Of a stretch of DNA of 64,000 nt, positions 52,688 to 63,260 are shown one piece after another. The notes beneath the pieces are model-generated. The model made no database searches, was not told where the DNA came from, and saw nothing but the letters and a program-made list of their open reading frames with translations. The position numbers and the translations under genes are program-made. The first letter of the stretch is position 1, and the number at the start of each line of letters is the position of its first letter. The stretch lies in the NCBI GenBank assembly GCA_001970955.1, contig MPUH01000341.1, forward strand, positions 1 to 64,000, written 5' to 3'. The DNA comes from Stentor coeruleus (taxonomy: Eukaryota; Ciliophora; Heterotrichea; Heterotrichida; Stentoridae).

Positions 52688-53776
52688 ATGTCCAAGAATG
52701 CTAAGGGCCTAACACTTCAATCAAAAGCAACTAAAGCAATAAGAAAAACAAAACAAAGCTCAATATTAGCAAGCAGTTTAAGCCCAAAACTTGATGCTTC
52801 TACAAAGAATCTTCCAAAAATAAATGAAATATCTTTATCCCCATATGCTATAAAGCTTCGTACAAATATAAAACTCTCAAACTTTTTAAACAATCAAAAA
52901 ATGTTATCAAAAAAACTCACAAGAGAAACTTCAGACATAGACCAAAGTTCCCCATCACTTTTACCTAATAAAACAGAATTTTGTATGACACCTATTCTTG
53001 ATTTAAGCTCAATTGAAGATAAGAACAATTTATATAATAAAGGAAAAGAAATGTTTGAGGCACTGGTCAAAACAAAAGGTTCTAAAAACCACTTTGAAAA
53101 CTGCAGAAAATCATTAGAAAATATTATCCAAAACGAAAAAAATTTCAGTGAACCTTTGAAGATCATAAAAGAAGAATATGAAAAAATCATCAAAGCTCAA
53201 AAGGAAAAGATTGAGGAAAAAAACAGGAAAATTGAAAACCTTGAAAAGTCGGAAAAATGTTTTGCACATGAGATTGAAAAACTTGTTTTAGAGAATAGAA
53301 GAGTTATGTATAGTAATGAAAAATATAAAAGCAAATATATTAAGGCTAATAAAAAATTTGACAGAATAATTGAAGATGAGGATTTAGATTTAGAAATGAC
53401 GGATATGAATTGGAGAAAGGTAATAAAAGAAAATTTGTATTTAAAGGAAATGCTGAATGGGACTAAAATAGAGCTTGTATACTATAGAAAAAAAGCAAGA
53501 AAAGTGAATATTTTGTTGAATACATTAGAAAATCATGGCTTTGATGTGGAATATTTACGTAATATTGTTAAAGAAAAAACGGATAAGCAAGTGCCAAATT
53601 GCCAAGAAAAGGATGAAACATATGAAAATACAGAAAATGAAAACATTTTATCTTCTTATAGGAATGAAAAAATACCAATTCATGATGTTCCTAGATTAAA
53701 TTTGAGTGGCATATGCAAGTATAATGAAGAATCAGGGTATAACCTAGATGAGAGTTCATCTTTTAACATATTTTAA
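52688..53776 (+). CDS. SPYA-array paralog 9, coiled-coil protein, 362 aa
   Basis: The start is placed at ATG 52688 (MSKNAKGLTLQSKATK); two further upstream codons are open only from a TTG. Blocks: ISLSPYAIKLRTNIKL; HFENCRKSLENIIQNE then LKIIKEEYEKII; a coiled coil; YYRKKARKVNILLNTLENHG then FDVEYLRNIVKEK; and the tail ENTENENILSS with DVPRLNLSGI. Block 3 has changed (LENHGFDVEYL for LEKKGYPVEEV). The region from LSPYAIKL to the coil is closest to paralog 10. Function unknown. Confidence 0.84.
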   Translation: MSKNAKGLTLQSKATKAIRKTKQSSILASSLSPKLDASTKNLPKINEISLSPYAIKLRTNIKLSNFLNNQKMLSKKLTRETSDIDQSSPSLLPNKTEFCMTPILDLSSIEDKNNLYNKGKEMFEALVKTKGSKNHFENCRKSLENIIQNEKNFSEPLKIIKEEYEKIIKAQKEKIEEKNRKIENLEKSEKCFAHEIEKLVLENRRVMYSNEKYKSKYIKANKKFDRIIEDEDLDLEMTDMNWRKVIKENLYLKEMLNGTKIELVYYRKKARKVNILLNTLENHGFDVEYLRNIVKEKTDKQVPNCQEKDETYENTENENILSSYRNEKIPIHDVPRLNLSGICKYNEESGYNLDESSSFNIF

Positions 53777-54452
53777 ATATGCCTAATTAAGAATAGCTTG
53801 TATTCAGATTTAAATGTTGGTAAAGCTTTTATATAAGAAAATCAACTTGCAGAAATTTTAATTTTTAAGGAAATATTATTATTACTATTATATAAATTCA
53901 TAGTTTTTAATTAACAAAGTCTATTTACAATAAACATTATAAGAATGAAAACAGAGAGAGAAAAAGATGAGAAACTCATAAAATTAAACTAACTTTGTTA
54001 TAGAATAACTTAGAAACAAATTAATACTCTAAAAAAATAATAAACTTAAATGGCAAAGCTAGATATGGTAAAATTTATATAATCCTTAGATGGTTCTTAG
54101 ACTAATTATATACCAATTACAATATAAAGGATGAATAAATGTAAGATACTGAGCAATATATATATCAATGACAAAAAAATATATGAAATTTAATCAATTA
54201 ACTATATAATACCTTTATATAAATGAATTTCTAAACAATTTGCTAATTAGATAAAAACTTCAAGTATATGTTAAACACTAAGTTAATTACCTGACTTTTC
54301 TTTTATATATTACCTTATGTAAACAATTATAGTTTTTATAATTTTTAATACATAAGCACGTATTAATAATTTTAAAAGTTCTAATCAAAATACCTAATTT
54401 ATTAAGTAATTATAGTTTATTTTATGGTCGAAATAATTTTAATAATAATCCA
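53777..54452. other. AT-rich spacer in the array
   Basis: 676 bp between paralogs 9 and 10. No frame or family relic was recognised. Confidence 0.45.
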
Positions 54453-55541
54453 ATGTCGTCACTTTTAAAAATACCCTGCTCGCCTGAAAGGGGTAAAAGA
54501 GAAAGCTCAAATGGAAAGCATGAAATTATCTTCGCATCAAGCAACAACCTAATGTCAAGACTAGAAAAAAATAAGAAAGATCTTTCAAGAAGGTCACCGT
54601 TTTCTTCATCACCATATGCTATAAAGCTCACAAATTCCTGCAAAAATTTAAATACGACAAATAAAATCCCAAGCCTTAAAATGATGAAAAAAACCAATAT
54701 TTTCGTCAAAGATACTGAAAAGACTGTTTTAGCCAATGATACGGGTCCAAGATTTTCATTTAGCTCTACTGTTTATTTTGACGATAATTCAAAAAGCAGG
54801 AATAAAAGCAATTTTTCTGATGAAGTTGAGAAGATGATAAGTAGCATTAATGACCAAATGGAAAAAAGCGCAAAATTTGAAGCGTGTAGAGCTGCGTTCG
54901 ATGAGGTTATAGAAAAAGATAAAGATTTCAGCCCTGTCCTGCAGATCATAAAAAGAGAATATGAAAAAATTATAAAGAGCAGCAAAAGCCATTTAGAAAG
55001 AAAAACTAAGCTGCTTGATGACTTAGAAAGAGCTAGGTCTTATTTGTCATCGGAATTAGAATGTTGTGTTACTCAAAATCGTGAGTTGATATGTAAGATT
55101 GATTACTTAAACACTAAGTGTAAAGCTTTTACTTGTAAGTTGACTCAGCTTGCAGAAACTGATATAAATTCTCTTGAACAAAATGATATAAATTGGAAAA
55201 AACTTATAGAAGAAAATTTACTATACAGAGCAAGCACTTATAATTTAGAAAAAGACTTAGCATACTATCGTTCTAAAGCTAGTAAAATGATGAAACTAAT
55301 TTCTGTTATTGAAAAAAGCGGATATCCAGTAGAAGAGGTTTATAAATACGAAGTTAGAAATAAAACCAATGTCCCATACTGTAAGGATAATAATGAGATT
55401 TTAGATACAACTGAACATGAAAATATCATTACTGGAAGATTGCCAGAAATAATAAAACCTGTTGAAGTGCCTAGATTGAATTTGCGAAATTATCAGATAG
55501 ACTGCAAAGACATACAAAATAAAGTAAATAAGGTCGCATAA
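54453..55541 (+). CDS. SPYA-array paralog 10, coiled-coil protein, 362 aa
   Basis: ATG 54453 (MSSLLKIPCSPERGKR). All four blocks are present: SSSPYAIKLTNSCKNLN; KFEACRAAFDEVIEKD then LQIIKREYEKIIKS; a coiled coil; YYRSKASKMMKLISVIEKSG then YPVEEVYKYEVRNK; and the tail LDTTEHENIITG with VPRLNLRNY. It ends the array on the right. The tail TEHENI..G is nearly identical to paralog 1 at the far left end, so these two keep the fullest, probably ancestral form. Function unknown. Confidence 0.85.
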   Translation: MSSLLKIPCSPERGKRESSNGKHEIIFASSNNLMSRLEKNKKDLSRRSPFSSSPYAIKLTNSCKNLNTTNKIPSLKMMKKTNIFVKDTEKTVLANDTGPRFSFSSTVYFDDNSKSRNKSNFSDEVEKMISSINDQMEKSAKFEACRAAFDEVIEKDKDFSPVLQIIKREYEKIIKSSKSHLERKTKLLDDLERARSYLSSELECCVTQNRELICKIDYLNTKCKAFTCKLTQLAETDINSLEQNDINWKKLIEENLLYRASTYNLEKDLAYYRSKASKMMKLISVIEKSGYPVEEVYKYEVRNKTNVPYCKDNNEILDTTEHENIITGRLPEIIKPVEVPRLNLRNYQIDCKDIQNKVNKVA

Positions 55542-56106
55542 GATAAATTATTTTAAAAAAAAAATTTGATTATAAATATAAGAATACTATGATTTGACTA
55601 TGGGTGTAGTTTTGAGTTTTTATTATGATTATTTTTGGTAGATTTTTTTATTTAGGATTTAAAATATTGTGAAAGGAAATTTATGGTATTTTATGAAGTT
55701 GAGTGTAATTATAAATGAATGCATAGTATTATAGAATTATAATTTTAAGAACTTAGATTTTATAATTGTTTTAATAATCTATTTCGTCTTAGATTTTAAT
55801 TAGTTTATTATATATAAATACTATCATTTTTATATAAAAACTACACTTTGATAATATTTTTCAAGTTTTATTTAAGGTTTTCTATTTTTATACATAATTT
55901 CATCAGTATCAGATTAAAATTATTCCTAAAATCCAATATATAACAAAATATTTCTAATACTAAAAATCTAAATATCAAACCACCTAACATTCCAAATACG
56001 AATAACCAAATAAATATATTAACAATACAAATCATAATTAATTTTATTGTTAATTAAAATCTAAATTTCAGTATTTGTATTGAATATATGGAAAGTTATA
56101 ATAAAA
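55542..56106. other. AT-rich intergenic stretch
   Basis: Right boundary of the array. 565 bp with no open frame, leading into the nucleoplasmin-like gene. Confidence 0.45.
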
Positions 56107-56400
56107 ATGTTTTGGGGACAGGCTATTGAACAAGGAACTACAGTGAATTTGTCAGCCTTCTCCAACAAGGGAGATATTGTGCATTTATCACACATTAACT
56201 TGCAAGATACGAGTTCTGAAGGAAAAACCACAGTTTTCATAACATCAGAAGGGAAGAAATTTCCTCTAGCTAGCCTTAGTAAAACTATGTCACAAGCAGA
56301 TTTTGACCTCTACCTCCAAACACAAAGCAATGTAGTTTTTAGTGTTCAGGGAAAAGGAAAAGCTTACCTTCTAGGATATTTTCCCCCAAACCATAAATAG
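56107..56400 (+). CDS. Nucleoplasmin-like (NPL) domain protein, 97 aa
   Basis: The start is placed at ATG 56107 (MFWGQAIEQGTTVNLS); nine upstream codons are open only from a TTG. The whole protein fits one nucleoplasmin-like beta-sandwich: MFWGxxI..G at the start, VNLSAFSNKGDIVHLSHINL, then KTTVFITSEGKKFPLASLSK, FDLYLQTQSNVVFSVQGKG and the closing YLLGYFPP (usual vHLtGY). The domain occurs alone in nucleoplasmins and fused in NPL-type FKBPs and HD2 histone deacetylases; members form pentamers that bind histones. Here neither an acidic tail nor a peptidyl-prolyl isomerase domain follows. Histone-chaperone function is inferred from the fold only. Confidence 0.8.
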   Translation: MFWGQAIEQGTTVNLSAFSNKGDIVHLSHINLQDTSSEGKTTVFITSEGKKFPLASLSKTMSQADFDLYLQTQSNVVFSVQGKGKAYLLGYFPPNHK

Positions 56401-56520
56401 AATAGTTTTTATATACTTATTTAATAGGAAATATATTTTCTATGAACTTTTTTGTTTAGTTTAGATATCTCTTTTTAGCTTAATGTATTTTATTTAGGTT
56501 GGGTATTCATTAATATTTAA

Positions 56521-58038
56521 TTAAGATAATATTTCTATTGTCGATATTGCTTCACGCATGCATTCAATAGCTTTAGTAAAGTCGATATTATTTTTTTCGA
56601 TTTCTGAAATGAAATTATTGACTATTTTTTTAGCATTGTTTATGATTATGCTTTGCTCATAATTCGAGAGTTTTTTCAGTTTTTCATTATTTTTTCCAGG
56701 CTTTTCTTCTAAACTATTAGTTTTTCTATTATTCTTCTCTGACTGTTCTTCTAAAACATCTGTTTTTTCAAAACTTTTTGATAGCTCATTTAAACTAATT
56801 ATTTTTCCAGAATACTTTATATCTGTTATTTCAATCTTTGGAGCTTCATCACATTTTATTCTTTCATAATCCATATTTTCATAATAACTTTTAGTTTCAT
56901 TATCGCTATTTTTTTTCTTAACTAAAAACCCACTATCTCCACTCTCTACATTTTTTTCTTCTTCAACACTAAATATGCATTCATCAGACTTAAAAGTATC
57001 TTCATCACCTTTTAATAAATTTGCATTTTTAGTATTCATCAATGCCTCAAACTTATAAACAATATTAGAAATCTGATTTTTACTTTCTAAAACTTCTTCG
57101 CCTGTATCAATTTTATTTTCCAAAAAAGGTGCATAAGAATTTCTAGTAAAACTTTTATTCATTTGATAATCTTCAATAAAATTTAAAGGTATGCTCACTT
57201 TACACGAATTTCTTCTAATACTCGGTGGTAAAGTTGGGTTATTTAATATACTTTGTGGAAGATTAAAATTATCAAATGCATTTTGGGGTAAAACTGGACT
57301 TTTATAGTTATTTGAAGGATAAGAAGTATTATCAATAGGGTTTAAATTTAAGGATTTTTCGTTTTGAATATCAGTAGGTAAGATAATATTTCTATTATCA
57401 ATAGGAATAAAGTTATTGTATTGAGAGCTTGTATCTGATTGATTTAATGAAGCTGAAGGTAGGGATATTTTACTATGAAGGTTTGAAGAGTCTAATTGAT
57501 TAATTTGATTTGGATTATATGGGGGTTCTGGCTCAACCTCCTGAGATGATAAAAGGTTTTCATTAGGCCCACCAGAACAAGGCTTAATTCCATTTTTGAT
57601 TGATTTTGTTATATCAGAAGCTTTCCATTTACAGTAAGCTAACTTTTCATTCCATTCTTGAGGAAGTTCGCTTAATATTCTAAAAGCTTGGATGAAATAG
57701 ATTAGAACTCTGAATTTTTTTGCTGTTTTTCTTGTTGAACCTGATTTTCTATCGTCATCATCAGCTGATATAAAAAGTTTGGTGAGGAATTTCTCATAAT
57801 GTTTTAAAGGGTTTTGAGGGAAATTAAGAGAATTTTTCTTCTGTTCCATAATTTTTTGCATCCTCTCAATGAACTGAACAATTTTTTGATTTTCTGGGTT
57901 TTTTTTCAGATGATTGAAGGCTAAATTTTCAGCGTAGAAATAAACATAATATGAAACAATCGAATTTGGGTTCTCGATTTCCTTGGATCGCTTTAGGAAA
58001 GGTTTTATGAAGGAGATTTCTTCAGGTATGTCTTCCAT
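56521..58038 (-). CDS. VTA1: VTA1/LIP5, ESCRT-III/VPS4 regulator, 505 aa
   Basis: ATG 58038. Residues 1-170 match the Vta1 N-terminal double-MIT-like domain: FLKRSKEIENPNSIVSYYVY then FYAENLA, KLFISADDDDRKSGSTRKTA, FRVLIYFIQAFRILSELP, and WNEKLAYCKWKASDITKSIK then NGIKPCSGG. A long Ser/Asn/Pro-rich linker (about 175-460) follows. The C-terminal helix pair (about 465-505, SIIINNAKKIVNNFISEIEK then FTKAIECMREAISTIEIL) is the VPS4-binding Vta1 C domain. VTA1 activates the VPS4 ATPase that takes apart ESCRT-III filaments in multivesicular-body formation. The linker is longer than in yeast or human (total there about 310-330 aa). Confidence 0.92.
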   Translation of the reverse strand: MEDIPEEISFIKPFLKRSKEIENPNSIVSYYVYFYAENLAFNHLKKNPENQKIVQFIERMQKIMEQKKNSLNFPQNPLKHYEKFLTKLFISADDDDRKSGSTRKTAKKFRVLIYFIQAFRILSELPQEWNEKLAYCKWKASDITKSIKNGIKPCSGGPNENLLSSQEVEPEPPYNPNQINQLDSSNLHSKISLPSASLNQSDTSSQYNNFIPIDNRNIILPTDIQNEKSLNLNPIDNTSYPSNNYKSPVLPQNAFDNFNLPQSILNNPTLPPSIRRNSCKVSIPLNFIEDYQMNKSFTRNSYAPFLENKIDTGEEVLESKNQISNIVYKFEALMNTKNANLLKGDEDTFKSDECIFSVEEEKNVESGDSGFLVKKKNSDNETKSYYENMDYERIKCDEAPKIEITDIKYSGKIISLNELSKSFEKTDVLEEQSEKNNRKTNSLEEKPGKNNEKLKKLSNYEQSIIINNAKKIVNNFISEIEKNNIDFTKAIECMREAISTIEILS

Positions 58039-58237
58039 TTAATAAATTATATTTTAATCTTTCATCTCCCATAATCAAAAGGTTCTATTATAATATTAAA
58101 TATACTATACAAATGCTAGAATCACAAACTATTAATATAAGAATAAATAAATACTTCTAATATTATAAGGATTTTAAACATCAAACCTAATACATCATCT
58201 GCAAAAAAAATTTATATAAAGACATTCCATTATTAAA

Positions 58238-58639
58238 ATGTCAGATTCTAAATTCAAGCAAGCCAATTTTCTTGAAGCCTACAATAATTTGTCTCCATGC
58301 AAATCCTTCTCTATAATAGATTTTCCATTAACTGTGAAAAATCAGCATGTTTACAATAGATCTCTACACCATTCTCAAATACAATTCGAGCTTATCACAA
58401 ACTCGAATTTCATTATAAAAAAACATAAACCAATTGGCAACCCTTGGCGTGATAACACACTAATATCTTCAATCAAAAGTACCAAAATCATTAAAAATCG
58501 AGTCAAAATGAGTTCTTTAAGTCCACAAAAATCTTTTTTTGAACACTTTAAATCTAATAAAAAACCAAGAGCACCAAATGGTAATTTTTCTTTACCAGCA
58601 ATACTTCATAGGAAGAATTCTTTATCAGGATGGACTTAA
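58238..58639 (+). CDS. Unknown basic protein, 133 aa
   Basis: ATG 58238, 199 bp from the divergent VTA1 start. The product is basic and polar (MSDSKFKQANFLEAYNNLSP, KKHKPIGNPWRDNTLISSIK, LSPQKSFFEHFKSNKKP), with no membrane segment or domain. It may be disordered with short motifs such as SLSPQKSFF. Length and composition are consistent with a real gene. Confidence 0.65.
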   Translation: MSDSKFKQANFLEAYNNLSPCKSFSIIDFPLTVKNQHVYNRSLHHSQIQFELITNSNFIIKKHKPIGNPWRDNTLISSIKSTKIIKNRVKMSSLSPQKSFFEHFKSNKKPRAPNGNFSLPAILHRKNSLSGWT

Positions 58640-59136
58640 AATAAGTTATTGTATGCCAAAAAAATATTCTTAAAATAACTTTTATATTAACATAATATTA
58701 TAATTTCAAAGAATATTCTTTTAACTTTTCCTTGATTTTACTATGTTTTCTCTTAGAATTTTGGAATATTCTAATGATTATGCTTTCTTCTACAAAAATA
58801 TTAAGTAATTGATTAAGTTTTTTATTTTATATATAAACTAATGCTTTTTATGTTTAATAATAAGTATGACTGTTTGATAATTATTGTTTATTAGCTTTAA
58901 AAAATACATAATTACTTATTGATATAATATCAGTATTTTATTAGTATTCTATAATTAAAATTAGATCCCAAACGTATTTCCTTAATTTCTATAGCTAAAA
59001 TATTACTATCTACAGGTTCTCCCTTTTTATGTAATACAAAAATAATCAGTTATAATTCCTTTATAATAATTTTTCTCTTTTGCAGAAATATCATTCTATA
59101 AGCTAATTACTTGTTATATTTTATAACAGAAGGCTA
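58640..59136. other. Convergent AT-rich intergenic stretch
   Basis: 497 bp between the stops of the 133-aa gene and the WD40 gene. No frame or repeat was seen. Confidence 0.45.
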
Positions 59137-60183
59137 TTAAAATGATAAAAGTAAAGGAATGCCACTATCACCACCAGTAAGAAGTTTCCTTTTATTTGGT
59201 GAAATCCCTATACAATTCACCCCTCCAGCATTATCAGCACCAAAACCAAAGCACGTTTCACCTGAATCTAAATTATATACTAAAATATTCCCATCACTAC
59301 ATCCTACAACAAACAAATTTTGTAATACTTCTCCACACAATATAGCTGAATTAGCATTCATACTTAACCTTTCTTGAAAACCCATAAACATATCTAATAC
59401 ATGAATAACCCCATCAGTACTAGCAGTTATCAATGTATTACTTAAAGTCCCAGCTACAACATTTACTGCTCCACGATGAAGTTGTTGATTAAAAACACAG
59501 TTATTATCTCTTAAATCACAAACTGATACTTTACCATCTTTACCACAGCTTGCAAGGAAATTATTTGTCCCTCCATCAACACTAAAGCATAGTTTATGTA
59601 TAGCTCCTGAGTGACAACTCATAGTATAAAAGTTTTTCCCTGTATTTATATCCCAAAACAATACTTTTCCATCTCTTTCACCTGAAACAACTAAAGAATT
59701 ATTCCATACAAAACATGTTACTGGGGATGTACTTGGTAAATTTATCAAAGGTTTAAGTCTATATAAATCCCATACTATTAGCGACTTATCATAACTTGCT
59801 GATATCGCTATATCATTATTATCAACCATTAATGCTGATATAGAACCTGTATGTTCTATAAGATTATCACATCTTACTGCTTTACGATCCCATAAACATA
59901 ATATTCCATCCATTCCTCCTGATATAATTCTTTGGTCTTGAAGAAAAGAACAACATGTCACCCATTCTTTATGTCCGAAATTTTTGTTGTAAAGATGCCT
60001 AATATGAGTACCTTTAACTAAATCCCAAACTCGAAGAGAATGATCTGCAGCACCTGTTACGGCAAGATCGTTTCTGATTGATATTGTTTGAATCTATATT
60101 TATTGTACTGGACGATCATGAACTGGTTTTAAGTCTTTGTCAGATATAGGACCAGTTTGCCATGAGTTAGGTAAGATTTCCAT
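59137..60183 (-). CDS. Seven-blade WD40 protein, 343 aa, one 15-nt intron
   Basis: Exon 1 runs from ATG 60183 to 60109 (25 codons, MEILPNSWQTGPISDKDLKP). The intron at 60108-60094 is GTACAATAAATATAG, and exon 2 is 60093-59137. The frame is open across a GTG at 59961, which is not the start. About seven WD40 repeats fill the chain, with signatures HSLRVWDLVKG, GILCLWDRKA, KSLIVWDLYR, GKVLFWDINTG, GKVSVCDLRD, GVIHVLDMF and GNILVYNLDSG. So it is a single propeller without extra domains. It is not close enough in my reading to a named family. Adaptor role by fold. Confidence 0.85.
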
Positions 60184-60690
60184 TTTATTTTTTTGATTTG
60201 TATATTGGGTGTTAGGGTGTTAGAATTATATTGAAGGGTGTTATTTTTAAAGTGAGTTATTTAGATTTTTGTGAATGAATAATAGAATTATGTTATCTAA
60301 AAGTGGTTTTTAGATAAGGAAATTGGTAGTTTTGATAAAGAATTTAGGTTAATATTGGTTAGTTTAAAAGAGAATGTTGTATGAGATTTGAGGATGGTTA
60401 TGAACTTTGGGAAATATTTTTAGCTTGAGGGATTTAGTATGGTATAAAGAAAATTGTGCTAGAATATTTTAAGCTATATTTAAAGTTTTCTAAGCATATT
60501 TCACAAAGAAATATGTTTTAACAATACTAAATACATACAAATATCACAAAATCATTCATTTTATAAACCATTATTGTTAAACTCAATAAGAAAAAAATTC
60601 CATACTTTTAAAAACTCAGCATAAACAAAAATATATTTTATGATAATCTTTATACCATTAAATTTTACTGTTGATACAGCTCTAAAAACC
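60184..60690. other. AT-rich intergenic stretch
   Basis: 507 bp upstream of the WD40 gene. It contains its promoter and the 3' end region of the MGC microprotein gene. No frame was seen. Confidence 0.45.
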
Positions 60691-60945
60691 CTAAACCGAT
60701 GGAATTATTTTCCCAGGCTGCTTACAATCATTATCATTTGTATTAGTCTGAATTATACATGGTTTCTCGCTTGGTATAATGTTTTCAGAGATAACATTAA
60801 CTTTAAAAATTGACGGCCCTACCTTGTAAGTTAGCACTTTTATAATATTAGAAGCTGCTCCATCTAATTTAGATCTACAGATACTCTGTTCTGCAAAAAT
60901 TTTTTCCCTTTCTCTAAGCCCTCCTTTGCATATTATACAACCCAT
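60691..60945 (-). CDS. Small protein with predicted N-terminal double acylation, 84 aa
   Basis: The start is placed at ATG 60945 (MGCIICKGGLREREKIFAEQ); an upstream TTG is not used. MGCxxC is the classical motif for N-myristoylation of Gly2 plus palmitoylation of Cys3/Cys6, predicting attachment to a membrane's cytosolic face. The rest is polar (SKLDGAASNIIKVLTYKVGP, SEKPCIIQTN) with no domain. In ciliates such small acylated proteins are often cortical or ciliary-membrane proteins; here that is inference. The short length lowers certainty. Confidence 0.58.
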   Translation of the reverse strand: MGCIICKGGLREREKIFAEQSICRSKLDGAASNIIKVLTYKVGPSIFKVNVISENIIPSEKPCIIQTNTNDNDCKQPGKIIPSV

Positions 60946-61629
60946 ATACAATTTATTATTTGCATTATCTAGCTTAAGAAATGAATGAACAAGTATTTTT
61001 TTTTTGATATTATTATAAGATATATATCAATTTTAGATGATTTTTTTATTGAGATATACTTTGATATAAATGCTTTAAGGTCGAACTATTGTGGAATGTA
61101 ACACAGAGTAAGTATTTATTTGTTTTTTTGGGAATATTATATTTATGGGTTTTGAGTTTATAGTTTGGTTCAAATTCAGACTTTTGTGGTTGAAAGGATG
61201 AAATAATAACAGTTGCTATTTGAAATTATTAATATATAACTTAGTTGAAGTTTATTTAATGTATTTTTAGGATTTTATATGATTGATAAGGTTATAAGGG
61301 ATTAAATTGCTTTTTGAGTTTGTTATACTTAGAAAGAAGGTCGGAAGATAGATATAGGAGAATTTGATCAGGATATTATTTGTGTTGATGTCCTGGTACT
61401 CTTGATATCAATTTTCTAAGTTTATATTCAAAGCTTTATACTTAAAATTCAATCTATACCATCATCATTATCATCCTATTATTATACTCAAGGTAATATA
61501 AAAAAAAAACAGATAATCTTCTTACAGTGAAATCCGCTTTTTTATATCCCAATTTACCAAAAAATTATAAATTTATTCATAGTAGCTCTTAAGTAAATCT
61601 TTCATAATATTTATCTACTGCTTAAAGAT
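60946..61629. other. AT-rich intergenic stretch
   Basis: 684 bp between two short minus-strand genes. A G-rich plus-strand patch near 61330-61400 has no open frame. Nothing else was recognised. Confidence 0.4.
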
Positions 61630-61869
61630 TTAAAAAGGCTTTTTGCCATCGTCTCCCAACATTTGAAGTATTTGAGTTTTTATTTTCCTACAGTCAATTA
61701 AGAATTTTTCTTTATCTGAGCGGATTTTTTCCAATATTTTATCTGCGAGGATTTCAGATTTTAAAATTTCAGTGTTTCTTGAAACTCGTGTGTCACGAAT
61801 CGGACTTTTATTCCTAGGGTTGGATAGCTCATATTCTATTTCTCTAAGTAGATCTTTAGAACTCTTCAT
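61630..61869 (-). CDS. Unknown small helical protein, 79 aa
   Basis: ATG 61869 (MKSSKDLLREIEYELSNPRN). Two helices are separated by a polar loop (SPIRDTRVSRNTE), the second being ILADKILEKIRSDKEKFLID with a coiled-coil pattern. The end is LQMLGDDGKKPF. No domain. It is short, but the heptad pattern is not what random AT-rich sequence gives. Confidence 0.55.
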   Translation of the reverse strand: MKSSKDLLREIEYELSNPRNKSPIRDTRVSRNTEILKSEILADKILEKIRSDKEKFLIDCRKIKTQILQMLGDDGKKPF

Positions 61870-62508
61870 AGAAATTATTATTATATTTAATAATACTGCG
61901 CCAAACCTTTATATACATTTCAAGTAAACAAAATATCAAGTTNCTGAAATGATTTTAATATATTTTTTTTTATTATAAGCTTTTTATCATATGTTTGATA
62001 CATTTCAAGTAAACAAAATATCAAGTTTTCTATGAATTAAATACCCAAAAGTGAATTATTTATTTATGAATACTTAAAAAATATTTTTTATTCTTTGATG
62101 ATAAAATTAGTCTTATGATTAAATCTTGTAAGGTATTTTTATATAAACTTAGCTCTTATAGCTAAAGGTACAATAAATATCAGTAAACGAAGTAATTTTC
62201 TGGGTTTGAAATAATGCTTTGTGAATGAGAATAATTCGACTAACCTTGTAGCATATTTATTACAAAAGCCAATTTTTTTTTTAATTATCTCTCAGTTAAA
62301 GCCTATAAATGCTAGCTTTATCTATAACAATTTTTATAATAAAATCATCGTATTTTTTTGTAAGCAAAGCATAGTATCATTTTTTTATCATTAATGATTT
62401 TTTGTTTATTTGTCAGACTAATATAAAATTGATATTTAGGAAATTAAAATTTATAACCCTTATAATTGATGAAAATAATAATTAACCCATTAAAGCTTTT
62501 TTAGCTAT
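61870..62508. repeat. Intergenic stretch with contig join (N at 61943) and 30-bp duplication
   Basis: ATACATTTCAAGTAAACAAA... (30 bases ending at 61942) recurs before 62029, with the N and about 55 unique bases between. No gene is seen in the stretch. The join has the same layout as those at 12952 and 34272, where the repeated copy is not next to the N. Confidence 0.7.
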
Positions 62509-63042
62509 TCATTTAGCAGGTTTGATTTTGAAATACTTGATATCACTTGAAAGATATAATTTTAATATGGTCTTTGTAAGAAAGTAAATACAGATTACCA
62601 TAGGAATAGCGCATGATAATAAAAGCACTATCGAAATCACTAACTTTTTGTTGATATCAACATACAAAATTATCACTAAAATTAAGAAAATAAGTAAAAA
62701 TGCTAGGGCAGCTAATAAAATAGAAATCTTGCAGAGACTAGCATATTTCTCATTTTCATCATCAATTTGTTTGCATTTCCATGATTTTTTTACTTCAAAG
62801 ACAAGCTTTTTACTACAAATTTCGCAGGAAGGCGAATTTAAGCATGGAAATTTAATTAAAATCCAAGATCTCAAGCATTCTTCATGTGCATATTTAGATG
62901 TTCCTGAACATAAACAAGGACTTATCATATTTACAGGATTAGAATCAAAACAGATTCTGCATATCTTGAAATATGGTTCTGAGTCTGAAGTTTTATTTGA
63001 GGCTTTTCTATTACTTTGGCATTCATTTGACACTTTAACCAT
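62509..63042 (-). CDS. RING-CH (MARCH-type) membrane E3 ligase, 177 aa
   Basis: ATG 63042. A RING-variant finger of C4HC3 type spans about residues 28-80: C28-x2-C31, C43-x-C45, H53-x2-C56 (YAHEECLRSWI), then CEIC. EVKKSWKC follows, then two membrane segments at about 103-125 (ISILLAALAFLLIFLILVII) and 131-155 (LVISIVLLLSCAIPMVICIY). This is the usual layout of MARCH ligases, which ubiquitinate membrane proteins for endocytosis or degradation. It is paired with a paralog 218 bp upstream on the same strand. Confidence 0.9.
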   Translation of the reverse strand: MVKVSNECQSNRKASNKTSDSEPYFKICRICFDSNPVNMISPCLCSGTSKYAHEECLRSWILIKFPCLNSPSCEICSKKLVFEVKKSWKCKQIDDENEKYASLCKISILLAALAFLLIFLILVIILYVDINKKLVISIVLLLSCAIPMVICIYFLTKTILKLYLSSDIKYFKIKPAK

Positions 63043-63260
63043 ATTTTATTAGACTAGATAAAAACTTATAATAAAACGATTTCTATAAGGGAATTTTTAT
63101 ACTTTTATGATGATGGAAGATAGAAAATTGTTGATGTAATAAAATTGTAATATTATTGTATGATAAACATAATAGATTTAACTAGGATTTTTAATATAGC
63201 TTTATTTAGGTAAGGATATAGATATTGCGCTATTTTAGTTGAAGATATATAAAAAGTAAT

